64,000 bases of DNA from Urbifossiella sp046350095 (GCA_046350095.1 JAXMBA010000009.1:260058-324057); one strand, 5' to 3'; shown: positions 48,159 to 57,218, numbered from the stretch's first letter. Notes: a model not told the origin generated them from the letters alone. Numbers and translations: made by a program.

Positions 48159-49685
48159 TCAGCGGGCGCGAACCGCCCACCCGATCGCCAACCCGATGAG
48201 CGCCAGGATCACGACCGCGGCCGCCGCGCTCCACCCGTCGCGCGGCGCCAGGCGGCCGGCGTCCGGCGGGGCGACCATCGCACCGTAAGGCCCCGAGGGC
48301 CCGTCGGGGCCGGGCGGGTTCTCGCCTTCGATCAGGTCGTTGCCGCCGTCCGGCCGCTTTTGCAGCGTGAAGGCGTCGTACAGGTCGCCGCGGGCGGTGC
48401 GCGACTCGTACACGAGTTCGTCCCCCTCGAAGCGCACGAGCTGGTAGAGCTGGACGCCGTTGCCGCGGCGGACCATCCACGGCGCGTCGCCGCCGGTGTA
48501 CAGCTTCGGGCCGCTCACCGACACCACGTACACCGTGCCGCGCAGCGTCTGCACCTGAAGCCCGGTGAGCGTGTTGTCCTCCCGCATCAGCCCGCTCCGG
48601 CCGTAGGTGTGGTCGTGGCCTTGCAGCACCAGATCGACGCCGCGCGGGGCCGCGTCGATGACCTTCCGCCACGCCTCACGGACGCCGGCGTTGTCCCGCC
48701 CCGCGACCGGCGAATAAATCGGGTGGTGGAACGCGAGGACCGTCCAGCGGTTCGGGTTGTCGGCGAGTACGCCTTCGAGCCACTTCGCCTGCTCGGCGTG
48801 CTTCTCGTTCGAGTTCAGCACGACGAGCCGGACGCCCTGGTAGTCGAGGAAGTAGCAGCTTTCCTGCAAGCCGGCGGGGCCGTGCTCGGGGAGCGTGAAC
48901 TGCGGCCGCCAGTGGTTCGTGAGCCCCTTCGGGCCGCTGTACTCGTGGTTCCCCGCGGCCGGGACGCTCGGCACCATGCCGTTGATCCACCCCGCCGCGG
49001 CGTGCCACTCGCCCCACTGGAGGTCGCTGTTGCCGGCGTCCACGAGGTCGCCGGCGTGGACGATAAACCGGGCCTTCGGCATGTCCGAGTACGCCCCGCG
49101 GGCCACCCGCGACCACAGGCTGCGGATGCCGTTCTGGGCGTCGCCGAAGTAGATGAACCCGAACGGCTCCGGCTCCTTCGCGGCGGTCTCGAACTGGAAC
49201 CACTCGCTCCAGTTCGAGCCGTCGCCGACGCGGTACACGTACTTCGTCTTCGCCACGAGGCCGGTGAAGTTCACGCTGTGGTACAGCGCGTCGTAGCCGC
49301 CGGCGGTCAGCTTCTCGGTGCGGGCGGCGGCGCGGGTCACACGCTTCTCGTCGTACCCGTGCCAGCCCTTCTCGAACGCCGGCCCGTCGGTGGCGACGGC
49401 CAGTTCGGCCACCGGCGCACGCACGGTCGTGTCGGTCCGCCACGTCACGGCCTGCGAGTTGGTCGGGTCCCCGGCGAACGTGAGGATGACGCGGTCCGGC
49501 TGCGCGGCCGGCCGGTAAATCGCCGTCGGGTTCGCACGCGGCGGCCCGCCCGCGGGGGGGGGATCGATCGACGCCGGCGCGGGTACGGGTGCGGGGGAGG
49601 CCTGCCGGAAGGCGGCGACGACGGCGACGAGCCCCAGGAGGGACGCGGCGGCCAGAAGGACGGCGTGCGAGCGCGGTGAGGGCAT
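48159..49685 (-). CDS. Purple acid phosphatase-like metallophosphoesterase, membrane-anchored
   Basis: 508 residues. An N-terminal hydrophobic segment and Pro-rich linker, a fibronectin-like domain (about 60-165), then the metallophosphoesterase domain with the five motifs FGDAQ, GDLVDAG, GNHEY, FHHPIYS and GHDHTYGR; Tyr and His positions suit a binuclear metal centre. A C-terminal membrane helix (about 482-502) with basic end would hold it at the membrane facing out. It likely releases phosphate from external organic phosphates. It is divergent from the Gfo/Idh gene. Confidence 0.9.
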   Translation of the reverse strand: MPSPRSHAVLLAAASLLGLVAVVAAFRQASPAPVPAPASIDPPPAGGPPRANPTAIYRPAAQPDRVILTFAGDPTNSQAVTWRTDTTVRAPVAELAVATDGPAFEKGWHGYDEKRVTRAAARTEKLTAGGYDALYHSVNFTGLVAKTKYVYRVGDGSNWSEWFQFETAAKEPEPFGFIYFGDAQNGIRSLWSRVARGAYSDMPKARFIVHAGDLVDAGNSDLQWGEWHAAAGWINGMVPSVPAAGNHEYSGPKGLTNHWRPQFTLPEHGPAGLQESCYFLDYQGVRLVVLNSNEKHAEQAKWLEGVLADNPNRWTVLAFHHPIYSPVAGRDNAGVREAWRKVIDAAPRGVDLVLQGHDHTYGRSGLMREDNTLTGLQVQTLRGTVYVVSVSGPKLYTGGDAPWMVRRGNGVQLYQLVRFEGDELVYESRTARGDLYDAFTLQKRPDGGNDLIEGENPPGPDGPSGPYGAMVAPPDAGRLAPRDGWSAAAAVVILALIGLAIGWAVRAR

Positions 49686-49822
49686 GACGGCCGGGGGAGA
49701 AGGCGCGAGTCCGCTCCATCATGCGCGAAACGCGGCCGGTGTCCACCCGGTTCGCCGCTTGCGACCCGCCCCCGCGGCGGGTACTGTTCAGGATCGGCTC
49801 GCCTCTCGCCCCGGAGTCCCAC

Positions 49823-51256
49823 ATGCCCCGCCCCAGTCGCCGTGACTTCGTCCGCACCACCCTCGCCACCGCCGCGACCGTCACCGTCGCCGGCACCAAG
49901 TCGTCCGGCCGAGTGATCGGGGCCAACGACACGATCCGCGTCGCCGTGGCCGGCCTCAACGGCCGCGGCGACTCGCACGTCGGCGCGTACCTCGGCATGG
50001 AGGGCGTGCAGGTCGCGTACCTCGTGGACCCCGACACCCGCACCTACAAGAAGCACCTCGACAAGATTGCCAAGGCGAACAAGCCCGCGCCGCAGACCGT
50101 GCAGGATATCCGCCGCGCGCTCGAGGACCGCAACGTGGACGCGGTCAGCATCGCCACGCCGAACCACTGGCACGCGCTGATGACGATCTGGGCCTGCCAG
50201 GCCGGCAAGGACGTTTACGTCGAGAAGCCGTGCAGCCACAACGTCCACGAGGGGAAGATCGCGGTCGAGACGGCCCGGCGGCACCGGCGGATCGTGCAGC
50301 ACGGCACGCAGAACCGGAGCAGCCGGGCGTGGGCCGAACTCGCGGCTATCGCCAAGAGCGGGCAGCTCGGCAAGCTGCTGGTGTCGCGCGGGCTGTGCTA
50401 CAAGTCGCGGAACTCGATCGGCACCAAGGCCGCGACGCCGCCGCCAGCCGAGCTCGACTTCAACCTGTGGACCGGACCCGCGCAGAGCCGCCCGCACCAC
50501 GGCAACCTCGTGCATTACAACTGGCACTGGTTCTGGGACTTCGGCAACGGCGACATCGGCAACCAGGGCGTCCACCAGATGGACGTGGCCCGGTGGCTGA
50601 TTACGAACGCCACGTGGCCGCGCTCGGTGCTCAGCCTCGGCGGCCGGTTTGGCTACACCGACCAGGGCGAGACGCCCAACAGCCAGATCACCGTCATGGA
50701 CTACGGCGAGACGCAACTCGTGTTCGAGGTCCGCGGCCTGCGGACCGATCAGTTCCACGGGCAGACGGTCGGCAACGTCCTGCACTTCGAGGCCGGCGTG
50801 GTGGCGAACGGCCGGCTGTTCCGCCCGGGTCGCACCGAGGGCGAGCCACTCCCGAAGGTGGAAGGGCCGCTGCCGAAGCCGGGGAGCATCTTCCAGAACT
50901 TCATCGCTTGTGTGCGGAGCCGCCGCGTCGAGGACCAGCACGCCGACATCGCCGTCGGCCACGTCTCCAGCGGGCTGTGCCACCTGGCGAACATCAGCTA
51001 CCGCCTCGGCCGCGAGGAGGCGTTCAACCCGCGGACGCAGGCCGTGGCCGGGAACAGTGCCGCCACGGAGACGCTGGAGCGGCTCGAAGCGCACCTCCGC
51101 GGCAACGCCGTGCAACTCGACACGGGCAAACTGAAAGTCGGCCGGCGGCTGGAGTTCGACGCCGCGACGGAGCGCTTCAAGAACGACGCCGAGGCCAACG
51201 CCCTGCTGACGCGGCAGTACCGGGCGCCGTTCGTGGTGCCCGACCGCGTGGCGTGA
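49823..51256 (+). CDS. Gfo/Idh/MocA family oxidoreductase, Tat-exported
   Basis: 477 residues. Tat signal RPSRRDFVRTTLA (Arg6-Arg7 region), Rossmann motif RVAVAGLNGRGDSH, the catalytic-region EKPCSHN with its Lys, and a C-terminal substrate domain with NQGVHQMDVARW and the HYNWHWFWDFG segment common in planctomycete members. These oxidise or isomerise sugars and related compounds with tightly bound NAD(P). GGAG lies seven bases before the ATG. Possible -10 TACTGT at 49792. Confidence 0.9.
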   Translation: MPRPSRRDFVRTTLATAATVTVAGTKSSGRVIGANDTIRVAVAGLNGRGDSHVGAYLGMEGVQVAYLVDPDTRTYKKHLDKIAKANKPAPQTVQDIRRALEDRNVDAVSIATPNHWHALMTIWACQAGKDVYVEKPCSHNVHEGKIAVETARRHRRIVQHGTQNRSSRAWAELAAIAKSGQLGKLLVSRGLCYKSRNSIGTKAATPPPAELDFNLWTGPAQSRPHHGNLVHYNWHWFWDFGNGDIGNQGVHQMDVARWLITNATWPRSVLSLGGRFGYTDQGETPNSQITVMDYGETQLVFEVRGLRTDQFHGQTVGNVLHFEAGVVANGRLFRPGRTEGEPLPKVEGPLPKPGSIFQNFIACVRSRRVEDQHADIAVGHVSSGLCHLANISYRLGREEAFNPRTQAVAGNSAATETLERLEAHLRGNAVQLDTGKLKVGRRLEFDAATERFKNDAEANALLTRQYRAPFVVPDRVA

Positions 51257-51316
51257 GCCGGACATTCCCACTGCCCGGCGGAAAATCCGTCGGGCGGTGT
51301 CGTCTACCCTTCTGAC

Positions 51317-51793
51317 ATGACGCCCCGCCAGCTCGCCGACCTGGTCGCGGCCCACGCCCCGGCGCTGACGCTGTACGCCCGGACGTGGTGCCTCGCGCCC
51401 GACGACGCCGTGCAGGACGCGTTCTGCAAGCTCGCCGCGCTGCGCGCCGCGCCTGCCGACCCGGCCGCGTGGCTTTTCCGCGCCACCCGCAACGCCGCGA
51501 TCGACCTCGGCCGGTCCGACCGCCGCCGGCGGCTGCGGGAAGAAGCGGTCGCGCGGCCCGACCTCTGGTTCGTCGAAGCCGAAATCGACGGGCTGGACGC
51601 AGCCGAGGCCGTGGCCGCGCTGGAGTGCTTGCCACCCGAGCAGCGCGAGGTAATCGTCGCCCGGCTTTGGGGCGGGCTGACGCTGGAGCAGGCGGCGGAC
51701 GCGGCCGGGTGCGCCGTGAGCACCGCGTTCCGCCGCTACGAAGCCGGCATCGCCGCGCTGCGGGCGCGGCTCGGCGTGGGGGACACCGCATGA
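51317..51793 (+). CDS. ECF-type RNA polymerase sigma factor
   Basis: 158 residues. A short sigma region 2 (about 14-75: LTLYARTWCLAPDDAVQDAFCKLA, AWLFRATRNAAIDLGRS) and region 4 (about 100-155: LPPEQREVIVARLWGGLTLEQAADAAG, with helix-turn-helix AVSTAFRRYEAGI). It directs RNA polymerase to specific promoters, probably in response to an envelope signal. The next gene overlaps it by four bases (ATGA) and encodes a small membrane protein that may be its anti-sigma partner. Confidence 0.9.
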   Translation: MTPRQLADLVAAHAPALTLYARTWCLAPDDAVQDAFCKLAALRAAPADPAAWLFRATRNAAIDLGRSDRRRRLREEAVARPDLWFVEAEIDGLDAAEAVAALECLPPEQREVIVARLWGGLTLEQAADAAGCAVSTAFRRYEAGIAALRARLGVGDTA

Positions 51794-52155
51794 CCGACCG
51801 CCTCGCCCGCTTCACGCCCGTCGGCCCAGACCCGACCGAGTTGCTCGTCCGCATGGGGCAGGCGTCCGCTCCGACGCGGTTGCGGTGGAAACTCGCCGTC
51901 GCCGCGCTTCTGGCGTCGAACGTGGCATTGACCTGGTTCGCGCTCCGGCCCACGCCCGGGACGCCCTCCGAGCCGACCGTCGTCCCCGTCGTGGTGCCGG
52001 TCGTCGTGCCGGACGCGCCGGAACCGCAGTGGTACGGCGGGCTCCGCGTCCACGACGACCCCGACCGCCGGCCGCCGTCGGAACCCCTGGCCGCCGCCGC
52101 GGCGCCCGGCCCGATGCTCACGCCTCTCGCCGCCCGCCGCGGCGAACTCGATTGA
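51790..52155 (+). CDS. Small single-pass membrane protein, probable anti-sigma partner
   Basis: 121 residues. A soluble N-terminus (1-30), one membrane helix (about 33-52, LAVAALLASNVALTWFAL), then a Val/Pro-rich linker and outside tail. It overlaps the sigma gene by ATGA, the usual position of an anti-sigma factor. No zinc anti-sigma motif (HxxxCxxC) is present, so the assignment rests on context. Identical gene order in related genomes would support it. Confidence 0.65.
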   Translation: MTDRLARFTPVGPDPTELLVRMGQASAPTRLRWKLAVAALLASNVALTWFALRPTPGTPSEPTVVPVVVPVVVPDAPEPQWYGGLRVHDDPDRRPPSEPLAAAAAPGPMLTPLAARRGELD

Positions 52156-52177
52156 ACCCCGACCCGGAGGTGAACCC

Positions 52178-53635
52178 GTGAGGTTTCTCGTGCCCCCCTG
52201 CGCGCTCGTTGTCGCCGTGCTGCTCGTCGCCGACGCGCGGTCCCAGCCCGGCCCGCAGGTCAAGGACGGCAAGCTGACGCTCAAGCTGACGGCCAGCCCC
52301 GCCGCGCCGCCGGTGCCGGCGCTGCGGTGGACGCTCCTGCCGACGACCCGCGACATGATCCCCGGCAACCAAGTCCAGGGGTTCTACAAGTGCTTCGGCG
52401 AGCAGCACTACTTTTACCGCGACAAGCTGGAGAACGAGAAGCGGGAGAAGTGGCTCAACGCGCCGCTCGCCGAGCTCCGCACCGTGGCGGAGCTTCAGAA
52501 CTACGGGGGTGCGTCCGTCCGACAGGCTGTCCGGGCGGCCCGCATGGAGTCGATCGACTGGCAGGTCGTCGCCGACCTCAAGGAGGACGGGCTTCAGTTA
52601 CTCCTCCCCGACATCCAGCAGCTCCGCGAACTGGCCCGGGTACTGCGCGTGCGGGCGCGCGGGGAGATCGCTCGCGGCGACTTCGAGGCCGCGGCCGTGA
52701 CCATCCAGACGCACGTGGCCCTCGCCCGCACGCTCAACGAACACCCCACGCTGATCGGCTCGCTCGTCGGCATCGCCATCGCCGCGACGGCGCTGTCGTC
52801 GGTCGAGGAGTTCGTCGCCGAGCCCGGGGCGCCGAACCTGTTCTGGGCGCTCGCCGACCTGCCGAGTCCGCTGTTCGACCTGCGTAAGGCGGCGCACGGC
52901 GAGCGGACGTTCCTGACGACCGAGGTCGGCTCGTACGTCGACCGCAAGAACCCGATGACCGAGGGCCAGATCGGCGTCGCCGTGATGAAGATCACCAGGG
53001 TGATCGACCTCGTCAGCCCCCCGAAGGAGGCGCTTGCCCCCGCCAAGGGCGGCAAGACCGATCCCCCCCCCGCGCCGAAGCCGCCCCCAACCCCGACCCC
53101 GGCCACGTACCTTGGCGAGCGCGCCGCTGACGCCAGGCAGGTCGCCGAGGCGCGGGCGCGGCTCCTGCCGGCGGCGCCGGTCCGTGACGAGCGGATCGAG
53201 AAGTTTCCGCCGATGCAGGTGATCCTGCTCGACGAGATGGACCGCTTCGAGGCGGCCCGCGACGACTTACTCAAGTGGCTGGCCGTCCCCGCGTGGCAGC
53301 ACCCCGCCGGCCTCGAGAAGGCTGAGCCGACGGGGCTATTCGGCCCACTCTCGCCAGCCATCGCAAGAGTGTCGATCTCCCGCGCGCGCCTCCAGCAGCA
53401 GATCGCCATGCTCCAGGCCGTCGAGGCGGTGCGCGCGTTCGCCGCTGCCAACGGCGGTCGACTCCCCGGCTCGCTCGACGAGGTGGGGCTGCCGGTGCCG
53501 CACGACCCGCTGGTCGGCCGCCCGCTCCGGTACGAGGTGGCGAACGGCGTCGCCGTGATCCGCGGCACGCCGCCGCCCGGCAGCGAGGCGGACCCGAACT
53601 ACAACCGCATCTACGAGGTGCAGCTGCGGAAGTGA
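52178..53635 (+). CDS. Hypothetical secreted protein in the ECF operon
   Basis: 485 residues with a signal peptide (about 1-22), then a long helical region with repeated Ala/Leu/Glu segments (about 115-250), a Pro-rich linker (PPPAPKPPPTPTPA near 300-315), and a second helical part ending in a small beta segment with EVGLPVPHDPLVGRPLRY. No family recognised. It starts at GTG with GGAGG seven bases before it, and only 22 bases after the membrane protein gene, so it is probably expressed with the sigma factor. The role may be in sensing or as a target. Confidence 0.7.
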   Translation: MRFLVPPCALVVAVLLVADARSQPGPQVKDGKLTLKLTASPAAPPVPALRWTLLPTTRDMIPGNQVQGFYKCFGEQHYFYRDKLENEKREKWLNAPLAELRTVAELQNYGGASVRQAVRAARMESIDWQVVADLKEDGLQLLLPDIQQLRELARVLRVRARGEIARGDFEAAAVTIQTHVALARTLNEHPTLIGSLVGIAIAATALSSVEEFVAEPGAPNLFWALADLPSPLFDLRKAAHGERTFLTTEVGSYVDRKNPMTEGQIGVAVMKITRVIDLVSPPKEALAPAKGGKTDPPPAPKPPPTPTPATYLGERAADARQVAEARARLLPAAPVRDERIEKFPPMQVILLDEMDRFEAARDDLLKWLAVPAWQHPAGLEKAEPTGLFGPLSPAIARVSISRARLQQQIAMLQAVEAVRAFAAANGGRLPGSLDEVGLPVPHDPLVGRPLRYEVANGVAVIRGTPPPGSEADPNYNRIYEVQLRK

Positions 53636-53640
53636 CCCCC

Positions 53641-53675
53641 AAAGTCGTCGGCACACGGAGTGTGCCGACGACTTT
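53641..53675 (+). terminator. Perfect hairpin after the ECF operon
   Basis: AAAGTCGTCGGCACA (53641-53655) pairs perfectly with TGTGCCGACGACTTT (53661-53675), a 15-base stem extendable by one more pair, and a tiny loop. It begins five bases after the stop at 53635. The A and T ends give an intrinsic-terminator-like TTT on the downstream side. The core GTCGGCACAC/GTGTGCCGAC may also be a dispersed palindromic repeat. Confidence 0.68.
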
Positions 53676-53730
53676 GAAGGCGGCTACGGCTGACCTGGGA
53701 CGTGCGCCCGCCGTTCGGCAGAATAGCAGG

Positions 53731-54582
53731 ATGCGTGTTCCCGATTTTTCGGTGGTTTACGGCGTGGATTTCTCCGGCGCAAGGCTCGCCGGTCGCAACA
53801 CCTGGGTGGCCCGCGTGGAGCCGCGTCGCCGCGGCCGGCCGGTCCTCGTCGCACTCGACCCGCTCGAAGACCTGGCCGGCACCGCCGAGCGAGCGCCGGC
53901 GCTGGCTCATCTCGTGGAACTGGTGGCGGCGTCGGAGTCGGCGCTGTGGGGCTTCGACTGCCCGTTCGGGCTGCCGGTCGAATTGTTCCCGTCGACCGCC
54001 GAGTGGCTCCACCAGTTCGACTTCATCCGCGAGTGGGGCGACGAGGCCTACGCCTGCGGCCTCGAATGCGTCCGCCGCGCCTTGCTCGTCGGCGACCGGA
54101 TGCACCTCCGCCGCACCACCGACACCGACGCGAAGGCGCCCTTCGACGGCTACCACTACCGCATGATCTACCAGACCTTCTTCGGGATGCGCGACGTGGT
54201 CCACCCGCTGAGCCGTGTTCCCGGCACGGCGATTCTGCCGTTCCACTACCGCAAGCTGGGGCGGGCGAAGCGCGTGCTGGTGGAGTGCTGCCCGGGGAGC
54301 GTGCTGAAGAAGCTCGGCCTGCCTCACCAGAACTACAAGCAGCCGGAGGGCGGCCCGCTAACGCGGAAACGGCTCCGCACGCGGCACACGCTTCATGCCG
54401 CCCTCGACGAGCTGGTGCGGATCGACGACTGCTTCCGCCGTGTGATGATGCGCAACCCCGGGGCCGACGCGCTGGACGCAGTCATCGCCGCGGTCGGGGC
54501 GGCGCGGGCGGTCGCGGCGGCGGACCACCGGGCGATCGCGCGACACCCGCGCTACCCGCGGGAGGGGCATCTGTACGTGTAA
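53731..54582 (+). CDS. DUF429 family protein (predicted RNase H-like nuclease)
   Basis: 283 residues. YGVDFSGA near the N-terminus, WGFDCPFGLP near 75, and a C-terminal DALDAVIAAVGA acidic segment, the pattern of DUF429 proteins predicted to have an RNase H-like fold with Asp residues for metal. Function unproven. ATG at 53731 follows GCAGG closely. It stands alone between two hairpins and is convergent with the TPR gene. Confidence 0.75.
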   Translation: MRVPDFSVVYGVDFSGARLAGRNTWVARVEPRRRGRPVLVALDPLEDLAGTAERAPALAHLVELVAASESALWGFDCPFGLPVELFPSTAEWLHQFDFIREWGDEAYACGLECVRRALLVGDRMHLRRTTDTDAKAPFDGYHYRMIYQTFFGMRDVVHPLSRVPGTAILPFHYRKLGRAKRVLVECCPGSVLKKLGLPHQNYKQPEGGPLTRKRLRTRHTLHAALDELVRIDDCFRRVMMRNPGADALDAVIAAVGAARAVAAADHRAIARHPRYPREGHLYV

Positions 54583-54599
54583 TGGGTGCGGATGGAATT

Positions 54600-54645
54600 G
54601 CCGCTTGCGGTCTTGCGGCGTGTACGCCGCTAGGCCGCAAGCGGC
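54600..54645. terminator. Bidirectional terminator hairpin
   Basis: GCCGCTTGCGG (54600-54610) pairs perfectly with CCGCAAGCGGC (54635-54645); the inner part GCGGCG (54615-54620) pairs with CGCCGC (54625-54630) around TGTA. It lies between convergent genes ending at 54582 and 54654. It shares the GCCGC(C/T)TGCGG core with the hairpin at 42597-42638. Confidence 0.68.
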
Positions 54646-54653
54646 TGAACAAA

Positions 54654-56111
54654 TCAGGCGTTTTGCAGCCGGTCGTTCCAGTCGTCCAGCAACTTGCCGA
54701 TCCCCTTGAACGAGTAGTCCAGGTTCGCCAGCTCGTGCCCCAGGTCGATCGCCCGCGCCAGGTCGTCCTGCTCGGCCGCGCCCGTCGCCAGCTCGAACAG
54801 CAACTCCTTCCGCCCGCGCTCCTCCGACTCCGGCACCGCGGCGAGTGCCTCCTCGAAGTTCCGCTGCGCCAGCCGCCAGTTGTTCCGCTTGCGGAAGCAC
54901 AGGCCCAGCGACAGCCCCGCCCGCCACTTCAGCCGCTCCTCCTTGCGGGCCTGCTGCAGCTCGGCGATGGCCTCGTCGTACAGCTCGGCCTTCATCAGCC
55001 GCACGCCCAGCTCGTACCGCTGCGACAGGTCCGTCGGCGTGCGGTCGGCCTTCAGCCGGTACAGCTCGATCTCACGGGCGTTCACTTCCTTCGTCAGCTT
55101 TCCGCGGAGCGTCACCAGCTCGGCCTCGGTCAGCGGTTCGTCGTCCTCCGCCTTGTCGCGGTCCGGGTCCTTCATCCGCTCGCGGAGCTTCTTCAACCGC
55201 CCCTCGGCCAGTTCCAGGTTCTTGCGGACCGGGGCCAGGTCCATGTCCATCAACGCGAGTTGAATCTGGTAGTTGTTACCGGTCGGGCCGAGCCCCTGTT
55301 GAAGCGTGGCGCGGGCGCGGTCGTCCTGGTTGTACTTCCGGTAGGTGTTGGCGAGCTGGATGTACAGCGTCGGCTCGGTCGGCTCGGCCTCGATGCGGCG
55401 GAGCAGCGGCTCGGCCTCGCGGCTGCCGCGGTCCTTGCTCTCGGTCGCCCGCGCCTCGATCCGGCCCACGACCGGCGACTCCTTCGTCCCGCTCGCGGCC
55501 TCGACGTACTGGCCGCGCTTGATCGTGTCGCTGGCCGCCAGGTCTTTCGCCTTGTGGGCGGCCTCCACGTCGTTCGGGGCCACCTCGCGCACCATTTGCC
55601 ACAGGGCGATGGCCTTCTGGAAGTCGCCGCGCTTCTCGAACAGCCGGGCCAGGGCGCGGTTCAGCGTCGCGTCCTTGGGGTTCTTTTGCCGGGCCTGGTC
55701 GAGGCTGAACACGGCCAGGTCGGCCAGCCCGAGTGCGTCGAACGCCTCGGACATGTCCATCTGGATGCCCACGTCCCACGGGTTGCGGCACAGCACCTGT
55801 TCGCCGTGTTCCAGCACGCGGGTGTACTCGCGGCTCCGCTTGGCGGCCTTGGCCTTGGCCTTCCACCGCGGCGTGGTGAAGAACGCGAACCGGCTCCCGC
55901 GGAGGTTGTTGCCGTACTTCTCCTTCTGGGTCTTGCGGAGCGTCTGGCGGTAGAAGTAGTTGCCCGGGTCGAGCTTGCAGCAGGTGAGGAGCAGGCTGAT
56001 GGCGTAGTCGAGGCCGCCCGACGCGATGGCCTCCTTCGCCCGGGTGAAGCTGTCGGTGGCGATGCGCTTCTGCTCGGCGGTGGGAGGGGGAAGCGCGGGC
56101 GTGTCGGGCAT
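54654..56111 (-). CDS. Tetratricopeptide repeat protein
   Basis: 485 residues, no signal peptide. TPR-like helices occur near 15-50 (FTRAKEAIASGGLDYAISLLLTC), 90-185 (FDALGLADLAVFSLDQA, LARLFEKRGDFQKAIALW) and 385-470 (DEAIAELQQARKEE, LAQRNFEEALAAVP). Between them a charged coiled region (about 285-370). A scaffold for protein contacts; no enzyme domain is visible. Starts at ATG 56111, with the frame open further upstream. It shares its upstream region with the divergent Sua5 gene. Confidence 0.82.
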   Translation of the reverse strand: MPDTPALPPPTAEQKRIATDSFTRAKEAIASGGLDYAISLLLTCCKLDPGNYFYRQTLRKTQKEKYGNNLRGSRFAFFTTPRWKAKAKAAKRSREYTRVLEHGEQVLCRNPWDVGIQMDMSEAFDALGLADLAVFSLDQARQKNPKDATLNRALARLFEKRGDFQKAIALWQMVREVAPNDVEAAHKAKDLAASDTIKRGQYVEAASGTKESPVVGRIEARATESKDRGSREAEPLLRRIEAEPTEPTLYIQLANTYRKYNQDDRARATLQQGLGPTGNNYQIQLALMDMDLAPVRKNLELAEGRLKKLRERMKDPDRDKAEDDEPLTEAELVTLRGKLTKEVNAREIELYRLKADRTPTDLSQRYELGVRLMKAELYDEAIAELQQARKEERLKWRAGLSLGLCFRKRNNWRLAQRNFEEALAAVPESEERGRKELLFELATGAAEQDDLARAIDLGHELANLDYSFKGIGKLLDDWNDRLQNA

Positions 56112-56156
56112 GGGGTCACGGCCTCCGCGCCGCGGCCGTCCGATGAGTGGACGGCG

Positions 56157-56162
56157 TACAGT
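56157..56162 (+). promoter_or_regulatory. Candidate -10 (TACAGT) for the Sua5 gene
   Basis: TACAGT lies 46 bases before GTG 56209 in the gap divergent from the TPR gene. The same hexamer stands 44 bases before the ATG at 57652. Matches by eye only, no -35 confirmed. Confidence 0.3.
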
Positions 56163-56208
56163 ATCGTTGTACCTCATCCTACGGCCCGCCGGAATAGGTG
56201 GCGAACCG

Positions 56209-57144
56209 GTGACGACCGACGTGCTGCGCGTGGACCCCGACAACCCCGACCCGGCGCTGATCGAGTGTGCCGCTGCCGTCATACGCGATGGCGGGTTGGT
56301 CGCGTTCCCCACCGAGACGGTGTACGGCCTCGGAGCCAACGCCCTCGACGCGGCCGCGGTCGGGCGCATCTTCGCCGCGAAGGGCCGGCCCACGACGAAC
56401 CCCGTCATCGTTCACGTGGCCGAGGTGGACGCCCGGCAAAACGTCGTTGCGGAATGGCCGGCGACAGCGGGCGCGCTGGCCGCACGCTTCTGGCCCGGCC
56501 CGCTGACGCTCGTGTTGCCGCGCGGGCCGGCCGTGCCGGACGTGGTAACTGCGGGCGGGCCTACGGTCGCGGTACGCTGCCCGGCTCACCCCGTGGCACG
56601 CGCGCTGATCCGGGCCGCCGGCGTACCGATCGCCGCGCCGAGTGCGAACCGGAGCACCGAGTTGTCCCCAACACGGGCCGAACACGTTGCGAAGGGGCTC
56701 GCCGGGAGAATCGACCTGATCTTGGACGGCGGGGCGTGCTCAGGCGGGATCGAATCCACAGTCGTCGATGTGACCGACGAGCGCGTCCGCATTTTGCGGC
56801 CCGGATTAATCACGGCGCCGATGCTGGAAGCGATCGTCGGCCGGATCGAGTCACAACCCGAACCAGAGACGAGCTCCGTGGCCCGTTCACCGGGTCTGAT
56901 GGCGAAGCATTACAGTCCCCGCACTCCGGTTGTGCTTGTGGCTGCGGGAAGTACTCAACGATTCAGGGGTTATGTGGGTCGACTTCAGAACATGCCAGAC
57001 AGCCCAAATGCCTACGCAGCCGTGCTTTACGACCGGCTACACGAGTTGGACGCGGTGGGGTATGAGCGAATCGTCATTGAACTGCCGCCGGACACGGCGG
57101 AGTGGGCTGGGGTCCGTGACCGACTGATACGCGCCGCGGGGTAA
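56209..57144 (+). CDS. sua5: Threonylcarbamoyl-AMP synthase (Sua5/YwlC type)
   Basis: 311 residues. The YrdC-like domain (about 1-200) has GGLVAFPTETVYGLGANAL, the KxR motif in AAKGRPTTNP, FWPGPLTLVL, and SANRS. The C-terminal Sua5 extension (about 220-311) begins at SPGLMAKHYSP. The enzyme makes threonylcarbamoyl-adenylate from Thr, bicarbonate and ATP for the universal t6A37 tRNA modification. I chose GTG 56209, which matches the family's start; a start at ATG 56143 would add 22 residues. No tsaB, tsaD or tsaE is in the window. Confidence 0.92.
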   Translation: MTTDVLRVDPDNPDPALIECAAAVIRDGGLVAFPTETVYGLGANALDAAAVGRIFAAKGRPTTNPVIVHVAEVDARQNVVAEWPATAGALAARFWPGPLTLVLPRGPAVPDVVTAGGPTVAVRCPAHPVARALIRAAGVPIAAPSANRSTELSPTRAEHVAKGLAGRIDLILDGGACSGGIESTVVDVTDERVRILRPGLITAPMLEAIVGRIESQPEPETSSVARSPGLMAKHYSPRTPVVLVAAGSTQRFRGYVGRLQNMPDSPNAYAAVLYDRLHELDAVGYERIVIELPPDTAEWAGVRDRLIRAAG

Positions 57145-57218
57145 TCGTCGTTGCGTTTGAGACACTTGTTTTCGCAACCCGGTGTGGTACGGGGCGGAAA
57201 CACAAATCGCAGTTCGAC

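Noticed and set aside
53946..57065. A 1039-codon open frame on the plus strand across the DUF429, TPR and Sua5 genes
   Set aside because: It runs through three genes in different frames and two terminator hairpins; its product is low-complexity Arg/Leu/Val.
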